A stretch of DNA of 64,000 bases from positions 496,001-560,000 of the forward strand of contig JROE01000002.1 of NCBI GenBank assembly GCA_000783305.1. Direction: 5' to 3'. The stretch is from Sphingobacteriaceae bacterium DW12. Its GTDB lineage: Bacteria > Bacteroidota > Bacteroidia > Sphingobacteriales > Sphingobacteriaceae. A program made the position numbers and the translations under genes. The notes beneath the pieces were generated by a model, which was given only the letters and a program-made list of their open reading frames with translations, did not search any database and was not told the origin of the DNA. Positions 27,995 through 36,957 of the stretch are shown here, piece by piece; position 1 is the stretch's first letter, and each line of letters opens with the position of its first letter.

Positions 27995-28089
27995 ATCCTT
28001 AGGAGCAAGGAGTTAAAACCAATGTGATATTTTTATAAAGAATTCAACAACGAAAATATAATAGAGATAAATTACAAACACACATACAT

Positions 28090-29394
28090 ATGACAAAAAT
28101 TGCAATGTTATGCATGAGCGGATTATTCCTTTTCGCCTGCGGATCACCCAATAAACAATCAACAGATCAAGTCTGGATGCAACAAATGACAGCGGACTCT
28201 TCACTAAACATTGTCAAGGAAAAAGCACTTCAAATCGTAAAATCCGGATTCAATGCCGGCGACGGTTACAGCGAAGTTTGGATTAGGGACTACAATACCT
28301 TTATTACCCTAGCCACTAAGGTACACCCGCATCAAACCATCAAAGATCAACTGCTTATCTTCTTTCAATTGCAAGAAGCGGATGGTAATATTGCAGACGG
28401 CTTTGTCACCAAAGCAAGCATTAAAGGAGGTGCATCCGACTACTATACGATTACCAATCCATTAGCTCCACAATATGCAGGGCACAAAAATACGGTAGAG
28501 ACCGATCAGGAGACTTCCCTTATTCAAGCAGTATATAAATATGTAAAGGCCACAGGTGATACGGGTTTTCTCGACACACCGGTAGGCAACTCATCAGTAA
28601 AGCAACGTATGTCAGAGGCCCTTGACTTCCTGATGAAGCATCGATATAACGAGAAATACGGCTTATTATGGGGTGCCACCACTGCTGACTGGGGGGATGT
28701 ACAGCCCGAGCATGATTGGGGGGTACATCTTGACGAGAATTCGCATCTCGCTATTGATGTATATGACAATGCGATGTTTTTGATCGCCTTAGATAATTTT
28801 ATGGAGATAGCACCCGAACAAGCTACCACTTGGAAGCCTATTCGGGAGCAAATTGCCGTCAACACTATGAAACATTTGTGGGATGCCCAGAATGAAAAAT
28901 TCATCCCTCATATCTACCTAACCAAATCTCCATTCGATGGCAGTATTGATGAAAACAAAATCTATTACCACGGTGGGACAGCAATAGCAATTGAAGCTAA
29001 TTTATTGACCAAAGAACAAATTAAAATATCGTTAGACAAGATGATTGCTAATGTCAAAGCATCGGGTGCAGCTACTATCGGTCTTACCCTCTATCCCACC
29101 TATCCAGAAGGGGCCTTCAAAAATAAAGGAATGCATCCGTATGGCTATCAAAACGGGGGTGACTGGACATGGTTTGGTGGCCGTATGATACAACAACTGG
29201 TCAAGAATGGTTTTGAAAAAGAGGCTTACGAGCAGATGCGTCCGATGCTCGAACGTGTCATTGACAATAACGGCTTCTACGAATGGTATACCAAAGACAA
29301 TAAGCCAGAAGGCTCCGGGACTTTCAGGGGTGAGGCTGGGGTACTGTATGATGCGATTACATTATTAGAGAATAGCCAACTAGCTAAAAAATAA
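28090..29394 (+). CDS. Six-hairpin glycosidase-like lipoprotein
   Basis: A 434-residue protein with a lipoprotein signal (GLFLFACGSPN, cysteine 17 as the lipidation site). The body is rich in paired helices with acidic motifs: SEVWIRDYNTF near the N-terminus, WGATTADWGDV in the middle, and FRGEAGVLYDAI at the end. This is the pattern of (alpha/alpha)6-barrel glycoside hydrolases related to GH63/GH37 and glucosidase families. The aspartate in IRD and the late glutamate are candidate catalytic residues. It would trim oligosaccharides in the periplasm or at the outer membrane. Divergent from a UTRA regulator, followed by a good terminator. Confidence 0.8.
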   Translation: MTKIAMLCMSGLFLFACGSPNKQSTDQVWMQQMTADSSLNIVKEKALQIVKSGFNAGDGYSEVWIRDYNTFITLATKVHPHQTIKDQLLIFFQLQEADGNIADGFVTKASIKGGASDYYTITNPLAPQYAGHKNTVETDQETSLIQAVYKYVKATGDTGFLDTPVGNSSVKQRMSEALDFLMKHRYNEKYGLLWGATTADWGDVQPEHDWGVHLDENSHLAIDVYDNAMFLIALDNFMEIAPEQATTWKPIREQIAVNTMKHLWDAQNEKFIPHIYLTKSPFDGSIDENKIYYHGGTAIAIEANLLTKEQIKISLDKMIANVKASGAATIGLTLYPTYPEGAFKNKGMHPYGYQNGGDWTWFGGRMIQQLVKNGFEKEAYEQMRPMLERVIDNNGFYEWYTKDNKPEGSGTFRGEAGVLYDAITLLENSQLAKK

Positions 29395-29402
29395 CAAGAA
29401 GA

Positions 29403-29436
29403 AGGTGTCTATACCCCTTATTTAGGCACCTTTTTT
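29403..29436 (+). terminator. Terminator of the glycosidase lipoprotein gene
   Basis: AGGTGTCTA (29403-29411) pairs with TAGGCACCT (29423-29431, one G-T pair), followed by six T. Confidence 0.8.
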
Positions 29437-29548
29437 ACACTTATTTTCCTCGCTCCTTCCAAAAATCACCAAAAAGCTTGCTGTTGCCCAAAACTAATCC
29501 TATATTAGCTCTATACAATGACCGATTGTAAAAAAACAATCAATATAC

Positions 29549-30412
29549 ATGAAGCCAGTATTTGCAAAAGTTTTGGAAGGATTGGGAACTGATGTTTTTG
29601 TGACCCGTGAAATCAACAGGCCTTACTTTTCCACAGAGTTCCATTTTCACAAAGAATGCCAGATGACTTACATCGTCAAGAGTGAGGGCCGTCGTATTAT
29701 TGGAGACAGTCTAGACACCTTTACAAGTGACGAGCTCACCTTCATAGGGGCTGATCTCCCACATGTATGGCACAATGACAATCAGGAGATGGATACCCAC
29801 CATACGGCGTCTTCGATGGCTCTATTTTTTGACCCGGACAAACTTATAACCGCTTTTTCCCTCTTTTTCAACACTTCCAAATTAGAACATTTTCTATCAC
29901 TTTCGCAAAGGGGAATCTTATTTAAGGGTCAGCAGAAAGAACAACTCAAAGGAATCCTCTATCAGATGATGCAAGCAGATGGCATTCCCAAAACCATCCT
30001 GCTGCTGGAACTTTTCCAAACCATCCTAGATACAGATGATTATCGTCTCCTGTCCAGTGCAGGATATACGAATACCTACTTAGCCAAAGACAACGAAAAA
30101 ATAGACCGTGTATTTCGTCATGTATTTGATAACTTTTCAAAAGAGATTAATCTGGATGAGGTTTCTAAAATGGCCAATATGACCAAGCATGCTTTTTGTA
30201 GATATTTCAAGACCCGTACTCAACGTACTTTTATTCAATTTGTTAATGAAGTGCGGGTAAGCCAAGCTTGCAAGCTCATCAGCGAAGACAGGGATCAAAT
30301 CGGGAATATTGCTTATGACTGCGGATTTAACAGCCTATCCAATTTTAACAAAATCTTTAAATCTATAAAAGGTAGCACCCCCAGTGAATATAAAAGCGGG
30401 TTGTTAAAATAA
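29549..30412 (+). CDS. AraC-family transcriptional regulator (tandem copy 1)
   Basis: A 287-residue regulator with an N-terminal cupin-like sensing part (FSTEFHFHKECQMTYIV ... GADLPHVWHND) and a C-terminal double helix-turn-helix (MANMTKHAFCRYFKTRTQRTFIQFVNEVRV ... IGNIAYDCGFNSLSNFNKIFKSIKGSTPSEY). It is followed after 28 bp by a close paralogue. Control of the adjacent GH43-like gene or glycosidase is inferred. The motifs TCCTATATTA (29498-29507) and CTATACAA (29511-29518) precede it and recur upstream of the GH43-like gene. Confidence 0.92.
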   Translation: MKPVFAKVLEGLGTDVFVTREINRPYFSTEFHFHKECQMTYIVKSEGRRIIGDSLDTFTSDELTFIGADLPHVWHNDNQEMDTHHTASSMALFFDPDKLITAFSLFFNTSKLEHFLSLSQRGILFKGQQKEQLKGILYQMMQADGIPKTILLLELFQTILDTDDYRLLSSAGYTNTYLAKDNEKIDRVFRHVFDNFSKEINLDEVSKMANMTKHAFCRYFKTRTQRTFIQFVNEVRVSQACKLISEDRDQIGNIAYDCGFNSLSNFNKIFKSIKGSTPSEYKSGLLK

Positions 30413-30440
30413 CTACTTTATGTATCAATAATCCTATTAC

Positions 30441-31325
30441 ATGAAACCTATTTTTGCCAAAGTTTTAGAAGGACTGAATCAAGAGCTCTTCATGACCAGA
30501 CGGTTTGACAAGCCCTATTTCTCTACTGAATTCCATTTTCACAGAGAATGTCAGCTCAATTTTGTCATCCGTAGTCAGGGGCGAAGGATTATTGGAGACA
30601 ACGTCGACATTTTTGAAAGTGGAGAAATTACGTTCTTGGGATCTGACCTCCCTCATGTGTGGCACAATGACAAAGTGAACACCTTGAACAATGAGACTGC
30701 AGCGTCCATCACTTTATTTTTCGATCCAGACAAATTAATTGCACACTTATCCCATTTCTTTAATACGATACAGGTCGAAAACTTTCTGCAAAAAGCTAAA
30801 AGAGGTATTATTTTTAAAGGAGAGAGTAAGAAAAAATTAAAAACATTGTTAGTCAAAATTGAACAATCTAATGGTATTCGCAAGACAATCTTATTGCTGG
30901 AACTACTGGATTATATGGTAGCCTCCAAAGATTACACCTATCTATCCAGTATAAGCTATGTCAACACGTATTCTGCAAAAGATAACGATAAGATAGACAA
31001 AGTATTTAAACATATATTTGATAATTACGAGTCTGACGTCAGTCTAGAAGAGGTCGCCAAAATAGCCAATATGACCAAGCAATCTTTTTGTAGGTATTTT
31101 AAAGCGCGTACTCAGAAGACTTTTGTCCAATTCGTTAACGAAGTACGGGTAAGCCAAGCCTGTAGACTTATCTCATCCGAAGACAATCAAATAGGGAATA
31201 TCGCTTATGATTGTGGCTTCAATAGTCTTTCCAATTTCAATAAAATATTCAAACTCATAAAGGGAATTACCCCTAGGGAATACAAGAATGAGCTCCTTCA
31301 TCCTATTCCCGTGGACCTCGATTAA
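30441..31325 (+). CDS. AraC-family transcriptional regulator (tandem copy 2)
   Basis: A 294-residue paralogue of the preceding gene. Both start MKP-I/V-FAKVLEGL and share nearly the whole cupin and HTH parts, e.g. VRVSQACRLIS and IGNIAYDCGFNSLSNFNKIFK, so they arose by tandem duplication. The most variable part is the linker of residues 130-190. It may form mixed dimers or recognise a different ligand. The stop is followed by the terminator of the convergent GH43-like gene. Confidence 0.92.
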   Translation: MKPIFAKVLEGLNQELFMTRRFDKPYFSTEFHFHRECQLNFVIRSQGRRIIGDNVDIFESGEITFLGSDLPHVWHNDKVNTLNNETAASITLFFDPDKLIAHLSHFFNTIQVENFLQKAKRGIIFKGESKKKLKTLLVKIEQSNGIRKTILLLELLDYMVASKDYTYLSSISYVNTYSAKDNDKIDKVFKHIFDNYESDVSLEEVAKIANMTKQSFCRYFKARTQKTFVQFVNEVRVSQACRLISSEDNQIGNIAYDCGFNSLSNFNKIFKLIKGITPREYKNELLHPIPVDLD

Positions 31326-31362
31326 AGAAGCCGCTAGAAGCACTATAAGAATCCTTTTTATC

Positions 31363-31395
31363 TAAAAAATCCAGCACTGTATACTGTGCTGGATC
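31363..31395 (-). terminator. Terminator of the GH43-like gene
   Basis: ATCCAGCAC (31369-31377) and GTGCTGGAT (31386-31394) are perfect 9-bp arms with an 8-nt loop; read on the minus strand a TTTTTTAGA tract follows. Confidence 0.85.
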
Positions 31396-31422
31396 GATTA
31401 CAAACATACACATGGAGGTAGA

Positions 31423-33084
31423 TTACTCTACTTTCAAATCAAAATTGAAAGATGACGTTTCCACGCCCTTTTCCTTGATAACGAGTTTTAATGAATGACT
31501 TTTCTCAGTTGCTAATTTACCTTCCAACTGGACCTTAGCTTGTCTATATGGCGCCAAGGGTGGGATAGCTTGCTTCCCCAAAAATCGCTGATCCTGGTCA
31601 TTTATCGCATAGAGTTCTAACACTGCACTTTGCGAGTGCACCTGTCCCAGATTGTCCACCTGCACCTGCAATACTTGTTTGGCTCCCTGCTGTATTATAA
31701 TTGGTTTCCGTGCCGACAAGATAGGCTCGTTGTAGGAAATCCAAGGTACTCGCGTATATCCAAACACCATATTTCCAGATTTGGACTTCCCGATTATTTT
31801 CGGTGCAAACTCAGCCTTGGTCAAGCCATGTCCCTTATTGTCAAAGGTGACGATTACCCCTTCTTTGGTGCTTTCCATCTTAGTCGCTGGGCTACCTTTG
31901 CCAAAGTTGACTTCTGCTGAAGTCCCAAATCTTAGGGTCTGCACATCCAATTCTCTAGCCGGATCAAAATGTGGTTCTTTACGAATCTTCACCTGAATGG
32001 ATTTGGTTTTACCATCTGGAAAGGTGGTATTCACCATCTCCATCAGCATTCCTGGATTTAGGGGGATTGAGATATTTTTCGAACTGTGTCGATCATGGGG
32101 TCTATCATCGGCCTTCTGTACATCGATAACCGCAAAATTGGCTTGAAAGGCACGGCCAAAACTATCCTGCAATACTTTTATCCGTTCATATTTAAACCAG
32201 TCTTCCTTTACCCCATCCTCATGGAAAGAAATCCCAGGTGTATAAGCTTCTCCTGGGTCGGTCACCCAGTTGACACCGTCTTTGGATCGTTGATAGAACG
32301 CTATCCGTCCCAACCAATCGTTGACGATTAGATGATACTGAATATGGTCCCGCCACACTACCGGGTCTTCAAATTCACCTTCCACCAGCGGATATACACG
32401 TCTATCAGTCACTTGCTGGTAGGGACTTAACCCAGTTTCGCTAAGCCATACTCCGCCTCCCCGACAAATCATCAGGTTCGATCCATCTTCTCGCTTAGCA
32501 AACGTGAGGTTAGATAGGCCTTCAATGATAGGTCTATCCCGTTTATCAAATACAAATTTTTGGTACTCCCAAGGACCATTGTAGCTATCCGATATATAAT
32601 ATCCATCTATTACGTAAATCACATATTGACCGTCCCTTGCCCTGAACAATTCTGGGTTGTGTCCTTTTCCAATAGTATCTACTATTTTGAATGGACCTAT
32701 CGAATTATCACTTATCGTATGATATACGATTGAGTTAGGCCATTCGTCGTGTCCTTTTGCCGAATTCTCGGGCCAACCACAGACATATAAATGGTATTTA
32801 CCGTCATCGGCATGTAAGATATTCCCGCCCCAATAAGATCGTTCGCCATCTTCTATGCCGTTGTCTACATATCGCTTTTGTACTCCCTCAGCTCCCCAAT
32901 CACTTTCAGTTGCCAATTTTCCGACTGGCATCGGTAAAAAACGATCTTTAAATCGAGCCCCCTCCACCAGTTGCGTCCACTCCTTAGGTCGCTCTCTTTC
33001 TGTAATCTGCGCCAATGACGGTAGCGTGGTACACACGCAAAATAATGCAATTATAGTCTTTCCTAACGTTTTGGGCTTTTTCAT
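31423..33084 (-). CDS. Secreted GH43-like five-bladed propeller protein with C-terminal beta-sandwich
   Basis: A 553-residue protein with a signal peptide (TTLPSLAQ). Residues about 60-330 contain propeller-type repeats found in GH43/GH117-like glycosidases: WGGNILHADDGKYHLYVCGW, GHNPELFRARDGQYVIYVIDGYYISDSYNGPWE, and EFEDPVVWRDHIQYHLIVND. The acidic residues in GHNPE and EFEDP are candidate catalytic positions. The last 200 residues look like immunoglobulin-like sandwiches. I cannot assign a substrate. It faces the two AraC regulators, which may control it. Confidence 0.78.
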   Translation of the reverse strand: MKKPKTLGKTIIALFCVCTTLPSLAQITERERPKEWTQLVEGARFKDRFLPMPVGKLATESDWGAEGVQKRYVDNGIEDGERSYWGGNILHADDGKYHLYVCGWPENSAKGHDEWPNSIVYHTISDNSIGPFKIVDTIGKGHNPELFRARDGQYVIYVIDGYYISDSYNGPWEYQKFVFDKRDRPIIEGLSNLTFAKREDGSNLMICRGGGVWLSETGLSPYQQVTDRRVYPLVEGEFEDPVVWRDHIQYHLIVNDWLGRIAFYQRSKDGVNWVTDPGEAYTPGISFHEDGVKEDWFKYERIKVLQDSFGRAFQANFAVIDVQKADDRPHDRHSSKNISIPLNPGMLMEMVNTTFPDGKTKSIQVKIRKEPHFDPARELDVQTLRFGTSAEVNFGKGSPATKMESTKEGVIVTFDNKGHGLTKAEFAPKIIGKSKSGNMVFGYTRVPWISYNEPILSARKPIIIQQGAKQVLQVQVDNLGQVHSQSAVLELYAINDQDQRFLGKQAIPPLAPYRQAKVQLEGKLATEKSHSLKLVIKEKGVETSSFNFDLKVE

Positions 33085-33665
33085 AATTCGTCATGTATTA
33101 ATCAGTATCTACAATAGTAGTGTAAAGGTAGTCAGCTTCACTTTCATATATCAAGTCCTATATTAACCAGCTTTGAGTCAATATTACCACTATACAAACT
33201 ACCCATTTATCCATTTGGACCCTTTCCGCTTTTTCCCTCCTTATCGACAAGTGCAACTTAAACTATTCTACCCCAAATTGACACTATATTATCTGTGCTG
33301 TGCAGCATTTTAACATCACGTCAACAGAAGATGGTGGATATAGCGACTCCCCCATCTACCAAAATCCGTATTGGCCAGTGGTTGCCGGACAACCTGCAAT
33401 ACAGTAAGAAACAAATTTGTAACCAAGAATTTCAAAAGGTGCTCAACTACTTGTAGGAATGCACCTTTTGCGTTATAGAATCTATCGTATGCACCATAAA
33501 TAGCTCCTCCCATTTGCACCTATTAAAAATAGTATACCAACAGTCTACATTTTCCGGAAGTAACGTCTACTCCCCTATATTAATTCAGCTCATCGGTTTA
33601 TTTTTTTTGTTAAACCAAATGGTTACTTTAGAGTCATACAGAGAGCTAATTCTAACTTTCGGACT
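33085..33665. other. Intergenic region with a hairpin and no supported gene
   Basis: Open stretches of about 40 codons at 33294-33410 lack a start codon. An inverted repeat AAAAGGTGC (33434-33442) and GCACCTTTT (33461-33469) forms a terminator-like hairpin. The motifs TCCTATATTA (33156-33165) and CTATACAA (33190-33197), also found before the first AraC gene, lie upstream of the GH43-like gene. Confidence 0.5.
33434..33469. terminator. Terminator-like hairpin in the gap before the repeat protein gene
   Basis: Perfect 9-bp arms with an 18-nt loop and four T at the end. Its arm sequence recurs at 34616-34658, so it may be a common terminator of this genome; no gene is seen ending at it. Confidence 0.45.
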
Positions 33666-34487
33666 ATGCATAAAATTCCCACTTTCCTACTACTAGGGCT
33701 TATTTTACAGAACCTTTTAAGTCCCGAGGCACTGGCGTTACGCCCAGCCTCCGAAATAAATACAGCAGACACCCTGAGTAATGAAATGAAAGATTTCGTC
33801 TTAAAATCCGGTTTACTCGATGGCTTCGAGAAGAAGAGATTGAGTTTTGATTCCGATAGTTGGGGAAATATCATTATCAAGGACCTATTTGGAAAAAAAT
33901 CAACCTTGAAGAAAGAGCTTTCGGGAGATTATACCATTTCAGATAACAAAGGTAACCGCACGACTTTACGCAAAGATTTTTCCGGTGATTATACCATCTC
34001 GGATAACAATGGCAACCGGACAACCGTACGCAAGGATTTTTCCGGTGATTATATCATCTCGGACAACAATGGCAACCGGACAACCGTACGCAAGGATTTT
34101 TCCGGTGATTACACCATTTCGGACAACAATGGCAACCGGACAACCATTCGTAAAGATTTTTCGGGAGACCAGACCATTTCGGACAATAATGGCAACCGGA
34201 CAACCGTACGGAAGGATTTTTCCGGTGATTACACCATTTCGGACAATAATGGCAACCGGACAACCATTCGTAAAGATTTTTCGGGAGATTATACCCTCTC
34301 AGACAATCATGGCAACCGCACGACTATCCGTAAAGATACATTCGGGAATTTTAATGCTTCGGACAATCACGGTAACCGAGCATCTATTAAAAAAGATGTA
34401 TTTGGAAATATTAGCATCGATGACCCCAAAGGTATTCTAAAATCTGTCAAGTATAATATTATCGAAAATCTATTCGGCGAAAACTAA
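33666..34487 (+). CDS. Secreted protein built of 20-residue tandem repeats
   Basis: A 273-residue protein with a signal peptide (residues 1-24). From residue 88 it consists of eight repeats of consensus DYTISDN(N/H)GNRTT(V/I)RKDFSG, with a degenerate unit before and a degenerate last unit. Such D-N-G-x-R turns with alternating hydrophobic residues suggest a small beta-solenoid or hairpin stack, similar in style to RHS/YD or MORN-like repeats but not matching them. It has no catalytic motif. A surface or matrix protein is inferred. Alone in its region, ended by the terminator at 34616-34658. Confidence 0.82.
   Translation: MHKIPTFLLLGLILQNLLSPEALALRPASEINTADTLSNEMKDFVLKSGLLDGFEKKRLSFDSDSWGNIIIKDLFGKKSTLKKELSGDYTISDNKGNRTTLRKDFSGDYTISDNNGNRTTVRKDFSGDYIISDNNGNRTTVRKDFSGDYTISDNNGNRTTIRKDFSGDQTISDNNGNRTTVRKDFSGDYTISDNNGNRTTIRKDFSGDYTLSDNHGNRTTIRKDTFGNFNASDNHGNRASIKKDVFGNISIDDPKGILKSVKYNIIENLFGEN
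33927..34406 (+). repeat. 60-bp tandem repeat array inside the repeat-protein gene
   Basis: Eight 60-bp units start at 33927, 33987, 34047, 34107, 34167, 34227, 34287 and 34347, without indels. Units 2-6 are almost identical at DNA level, so they are recent or homogenised; the last two are diverged. Confidence 0.95.
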
Positions 34488-34615
34488 ATACATGATCGTA
34501 GCAACCGCTAGCACTGGCTTCTTCTCTTCGGCGATATAAAGTCGGGGTATGTATTGTCACTCGCCATTACCTGCGATCAGCAGCCCTCTTCTATAGGATT
34601 AGATTTACTTAGAGG

Positions 34616-34658
34616 AAAAAGGTGCAATCTAGTCTACTCCTTTATCAGCACCTTTTTT
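34616..34658 (+). terminator. Terminator of the repeat-protein gene
   Basis: AAAAAGGTGC (34616-34625) pairs with GCACCTTTTT (34648-34657) around 22 nt, followed by T. Confidence 0.75.
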
Positions 34659-34766
34659 CAAGCAAACCTAAAGAAAAGTACGTAGTTCTTGGGAGAACTC
34701 GCTTTAATAATTACTTTTATAGCGTAGAGGTAAGTTATTGAATAGTATAACAAGAAGCGTAAACAC

Positions 34767-35471
34767 ATGAATGAAATATTGCTGGTAGAAGATGAGCAGA
34801 TTGTTGCAGATCTCGTCGTGCAGGGCTTGGAAGAAGATGGTTACAAAGTAGCCCATGCGACAGATGGTGCTACAGCGCTCGCATTTGTCAAATCCCACCC
34901 CGTGGATTTGGTGATACTGGATATTCTCCTTCCACAGATGAATGGGTTGGATGTCTGCAAGGCTATTCGCGCATCCGGTTATACGGATCTGCCTATACTG
35001 ATGCTTACTGCATTAGGCAGCCCCGAAAATGTGGTCCTTGGCTTGGACAACGGTGCTGATGATTACCTCTCCAAACCTTTCAAACTAATTGAGCTCAAGG
35101 CTAGAATAAGGACCTTACTACGTCGAAAATCCGAAATATCGCGTTCAGCCCAAGAACAAGGCAAAAACGAAGTACTTAAATACAGTGTTCTTAAACTTGA
35201 TGATTATCAAAAAGTGGCCTATTGCAATGATCAGGAACTGAATCTCACCTCCACAGAATATCGGCTTTTACTGCTATTTTTAAAATCTCCAAAAAAGGTT
35301 TTTACCCGAAGTGAGCTATTAGACGAAGTTTGGGGAATTAATTTTGATATCGGTTCTAACGTCGTTGATGTATACGTGAATTACCTCCGTCGGAAAATCG
35401 AAAAACACACCTCCATCAAACTGATCCATACCGTTATTGGCATGGGCTATGTCATGAAAGGCGAAGATTAA
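34767..35471 (+). CDS. OmpR/PhoB-family response regulator
   Basis: A 234-residue regulator: receiver domain (D52 in LVILDILLPQMNG, K in YLSKPFKLIEL) and winged-helix DNA-binding domain (LTSTEYRLLLLFLKSPKKVFTRSELLDEVW ... VDVYVNYLRRKIE). It is 5 bp before its histidine kinase. The gene set downstream of the kinase carries three direct-repeat pairs that match the binding geometry of this family (36831-36920), making it the first candidate target. Confidence 0.95.
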   Translation: MNEILLVEDEQIVADLVVQGLEEDGYKVAHATDGATALAFVKSHPVDLVILDILLPQMNGLDVCKAIRASGYTDLPILMLTALGSPENVVLGLDNGADDYLSKPFKLIELKARIRTLLRRKSEISRSAQEQGKNEVLKYSVLKLDDYQKVAYCNDQELNLTSTEYRLLLLFLKSPKKVFTRSELLDEVWGINFDIGSNVVDVYVNYLRRKIEKHTSIKLIHTVIGMGYVMKGED

Positions 35472-35476
35472 CAACG

Positions 35477-36829
35477 ATGCGCAGCTACAACAAAACACTT
35501 TATCTCTTCATAGGCATTCTGGTCGTTTGCGTTGTACTATTTGCTTCTTTTATTTTCTATTCGATTACCAACTTTGCATTTACCGACTTCTACAGACGGC
35601 TTGATTTACGCCGCAAACTGGCTGCTGAACGCCTGTTGAACACCGAACATGAGACGGATAAACAAGCCCTTCAAACGGAGTATATCGAAGACTTGCTCAA
35701 CCAGAAGGAATTCATGGCCGAGGTCGATAGTCAAGGTACGGTCCGTCCCTTGATGGCCTTTCCCAATGTACTCCTACCAAAAGTGTCTACAATTGGCCCC
35801 AAAAATTTTAAAGATGGCATCATTTTCTACTCCACTGATATCTATAAAAAAGATAACCGGACCTTCCTCGTCGGCGTATCCGCCGAAAACTATTTTTACA
35901 CCCATCATCTAGCCTATCTTCGCAACTTACTCTTCATCAGTCTTCTCATAGCCTGTTTATTGATTATCGTTATTTCAATGATTGTCAAACGTTCATTTTT
36001 ACGGCCCATCCATCAAATTATCGAAGAAGTAGAGAATATCGGCTCCGAGAATCTTCACCTTCGGCTCAATGAATCCAAGGAAAAGAATGTCTTGAATAAG
36101 CTTGCTGCGACCTTCAATCGCATGCTTACCCGGATAGAGACCTCATTCGAAACCCAGAAAAACTTCATCAGTAACGCCTCGCATGAGCTCAATACACCCT
36201 TGACCTCCATCATCATCACGGCAGACCTAGCCCTTTCCAAGCAACGCTCAGACGAAGACTATCGCACGGCCCTACTCCGCATTATGGAGGCCGCTGGCCA
36301 TCTTGAAAAAAAGACCCATGCGCTACTCTTATTGGCGCGTACCGGATACGAAGGTAATAAATTGACTTTTAAACCTACCCGTATCGACCAAGCAATCATG
36401 GATGCCGAGTTGATGGTCAAGGAAATCAACCATACGTTCAAAATCAAGACCGACTTTAGCCTCTTGCCCGAAGACTCAATGCGATTAAAGGTAAACGGCA
36501 TCCTCCCCCTGTTGCATCTGGCACTTTCCAATATTATATCCAATGCATGTAAATATTCGGCCGATCAAACGGCACTCATCGCACTAGGTGCCTCCAAAAA
36601 CAGTGTCGTAATTATCGTTAAAGACAACGGGATTGGTATTCCAGCGGATGAGCTCAAGTATGTCTATGACCCCTACTATCGCGCCTCCAATACCGCTAAT
36701 TATTCGGGCTATGGGATTGGACTACCACTCACCCGCAATATCATCCTGATGCACAAAGGCACTTTAAAAGTCACCTCTATCGAGGGAACTGGCACTACCG
36801 TTACTATCGAACTGCCTTCTCTACGATGA
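35477..36829 (+). CDS. Membrane sensor histidine kinase with HAMP domain
   Basis: A 450-residue kinase with helix 1 at residues 8-32, a periplasmic part to about 150, helix 2 at about 155-176, a HAMP domain (RPIHQIIEEVENIGSENLHLRL), HisKA with H236 in NASHELNTPLTS, and a HATPase domain (NIISNACKYS, VKDNGIGIP, YGIGLPLTRNI, GTGTTVTIELP). It resembles BaeS/CusS-like kinases. The signal is unknown. The stop is immediately followed by the first direct-repeat element of the next promoter. Confidence 0.94.
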   Translation: MRSYNKTLYLFIGILVVCVVLFASFIFYSITNFAFTDFYRRLDLRRKLAAERLLNTEHETDKQALQTEYIEDLLNQKEFMAEVDSQGTVRPLMAFPNVLLPKVSTIGPKNFKDGIIFYSTDIYKKDNRTFLVGVSAENYFYTHHLAYLRNLLFISLLIACLLIIVISMIVKRSFLRPIHQIIEEVENIGSENLHLRLNESKEKNVLNKLAATFNRMLTRIETSFETQKNFISNASHELNTPLTSIIITADLALSKQRSDEDYRTALLRIMEAAGHLEKKTHALLLLARTGYEGNKLTFKPTRIDQAIMDAELMVKEINHTFKIKTDFSLLPEDSMRLKVNGILPLLHLALSNIISNACKYSADQTALIALGASKNSVVIIVKDNGIGIPADELKYVYDPYYRASNTANYSGYGIGLPLTRNIILMHKGTLKVTSIEGTGTTVTIELPSLR

Positions 36830-36830
36830 T

Positions 36831-36920
36831 TTTTAACGAGATTTTAATGTCATTGTCTTATTTTAATCCGGTTTTAATCTCTTATCGCTAAATCTAATAA
36901 ACTTCTAATGTCGCATTAAT
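36831..36920 (+). promoter_or_regulatory. Three pairs of TTTTAAT-type direct repeats (n4 spacer), PhoB-box-like
   Basis: TTTTAAC-n4-TTTTAAT at 36831-36848, TTTTAAT-n4-TTTTAAT at 36861-36878 and TTCTAAT-n4-CATTAAT at 36903-36920. In each pair the units start 11 bp apart, the spacing that OmpR/PhoB dimers recognise. The last pair ends 21 bp before the -7 box, where an activator would replace the -33 contact. Confidence 0.72.
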
Positions 36921-36941
36921 CTCGCTGCAATGGAGCCCAAC

Positions 36942-36949
36942 TAACTTTG
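36942..36949 (+). promoter_or_regulatory. -7 promoter box (TAACTTTG) of the USP-like gene operon
   Basis: Exact TAnnTTTG match, 8 bp before the ATG at 36958, so the transcript has almost no leader. Confidence 0.6.
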
Positions 36950-36957
36950 TCAGCATT

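Noticed and set aside
33331..33456. 41-residue open frame before the repeat protein gene
   Set aside because: No ribosome-binding site, no family, and its stop falls in the loop of a hairpin; a competing open frame covers the same bases.
33985..34440. 151-residue open frame inside the repeat protein gene (+ strand, other frame)
   Set aside because: A 60-bp repeat without stops in one frame stays open in others; it lacks a signal peptide and overlaps a better gene.
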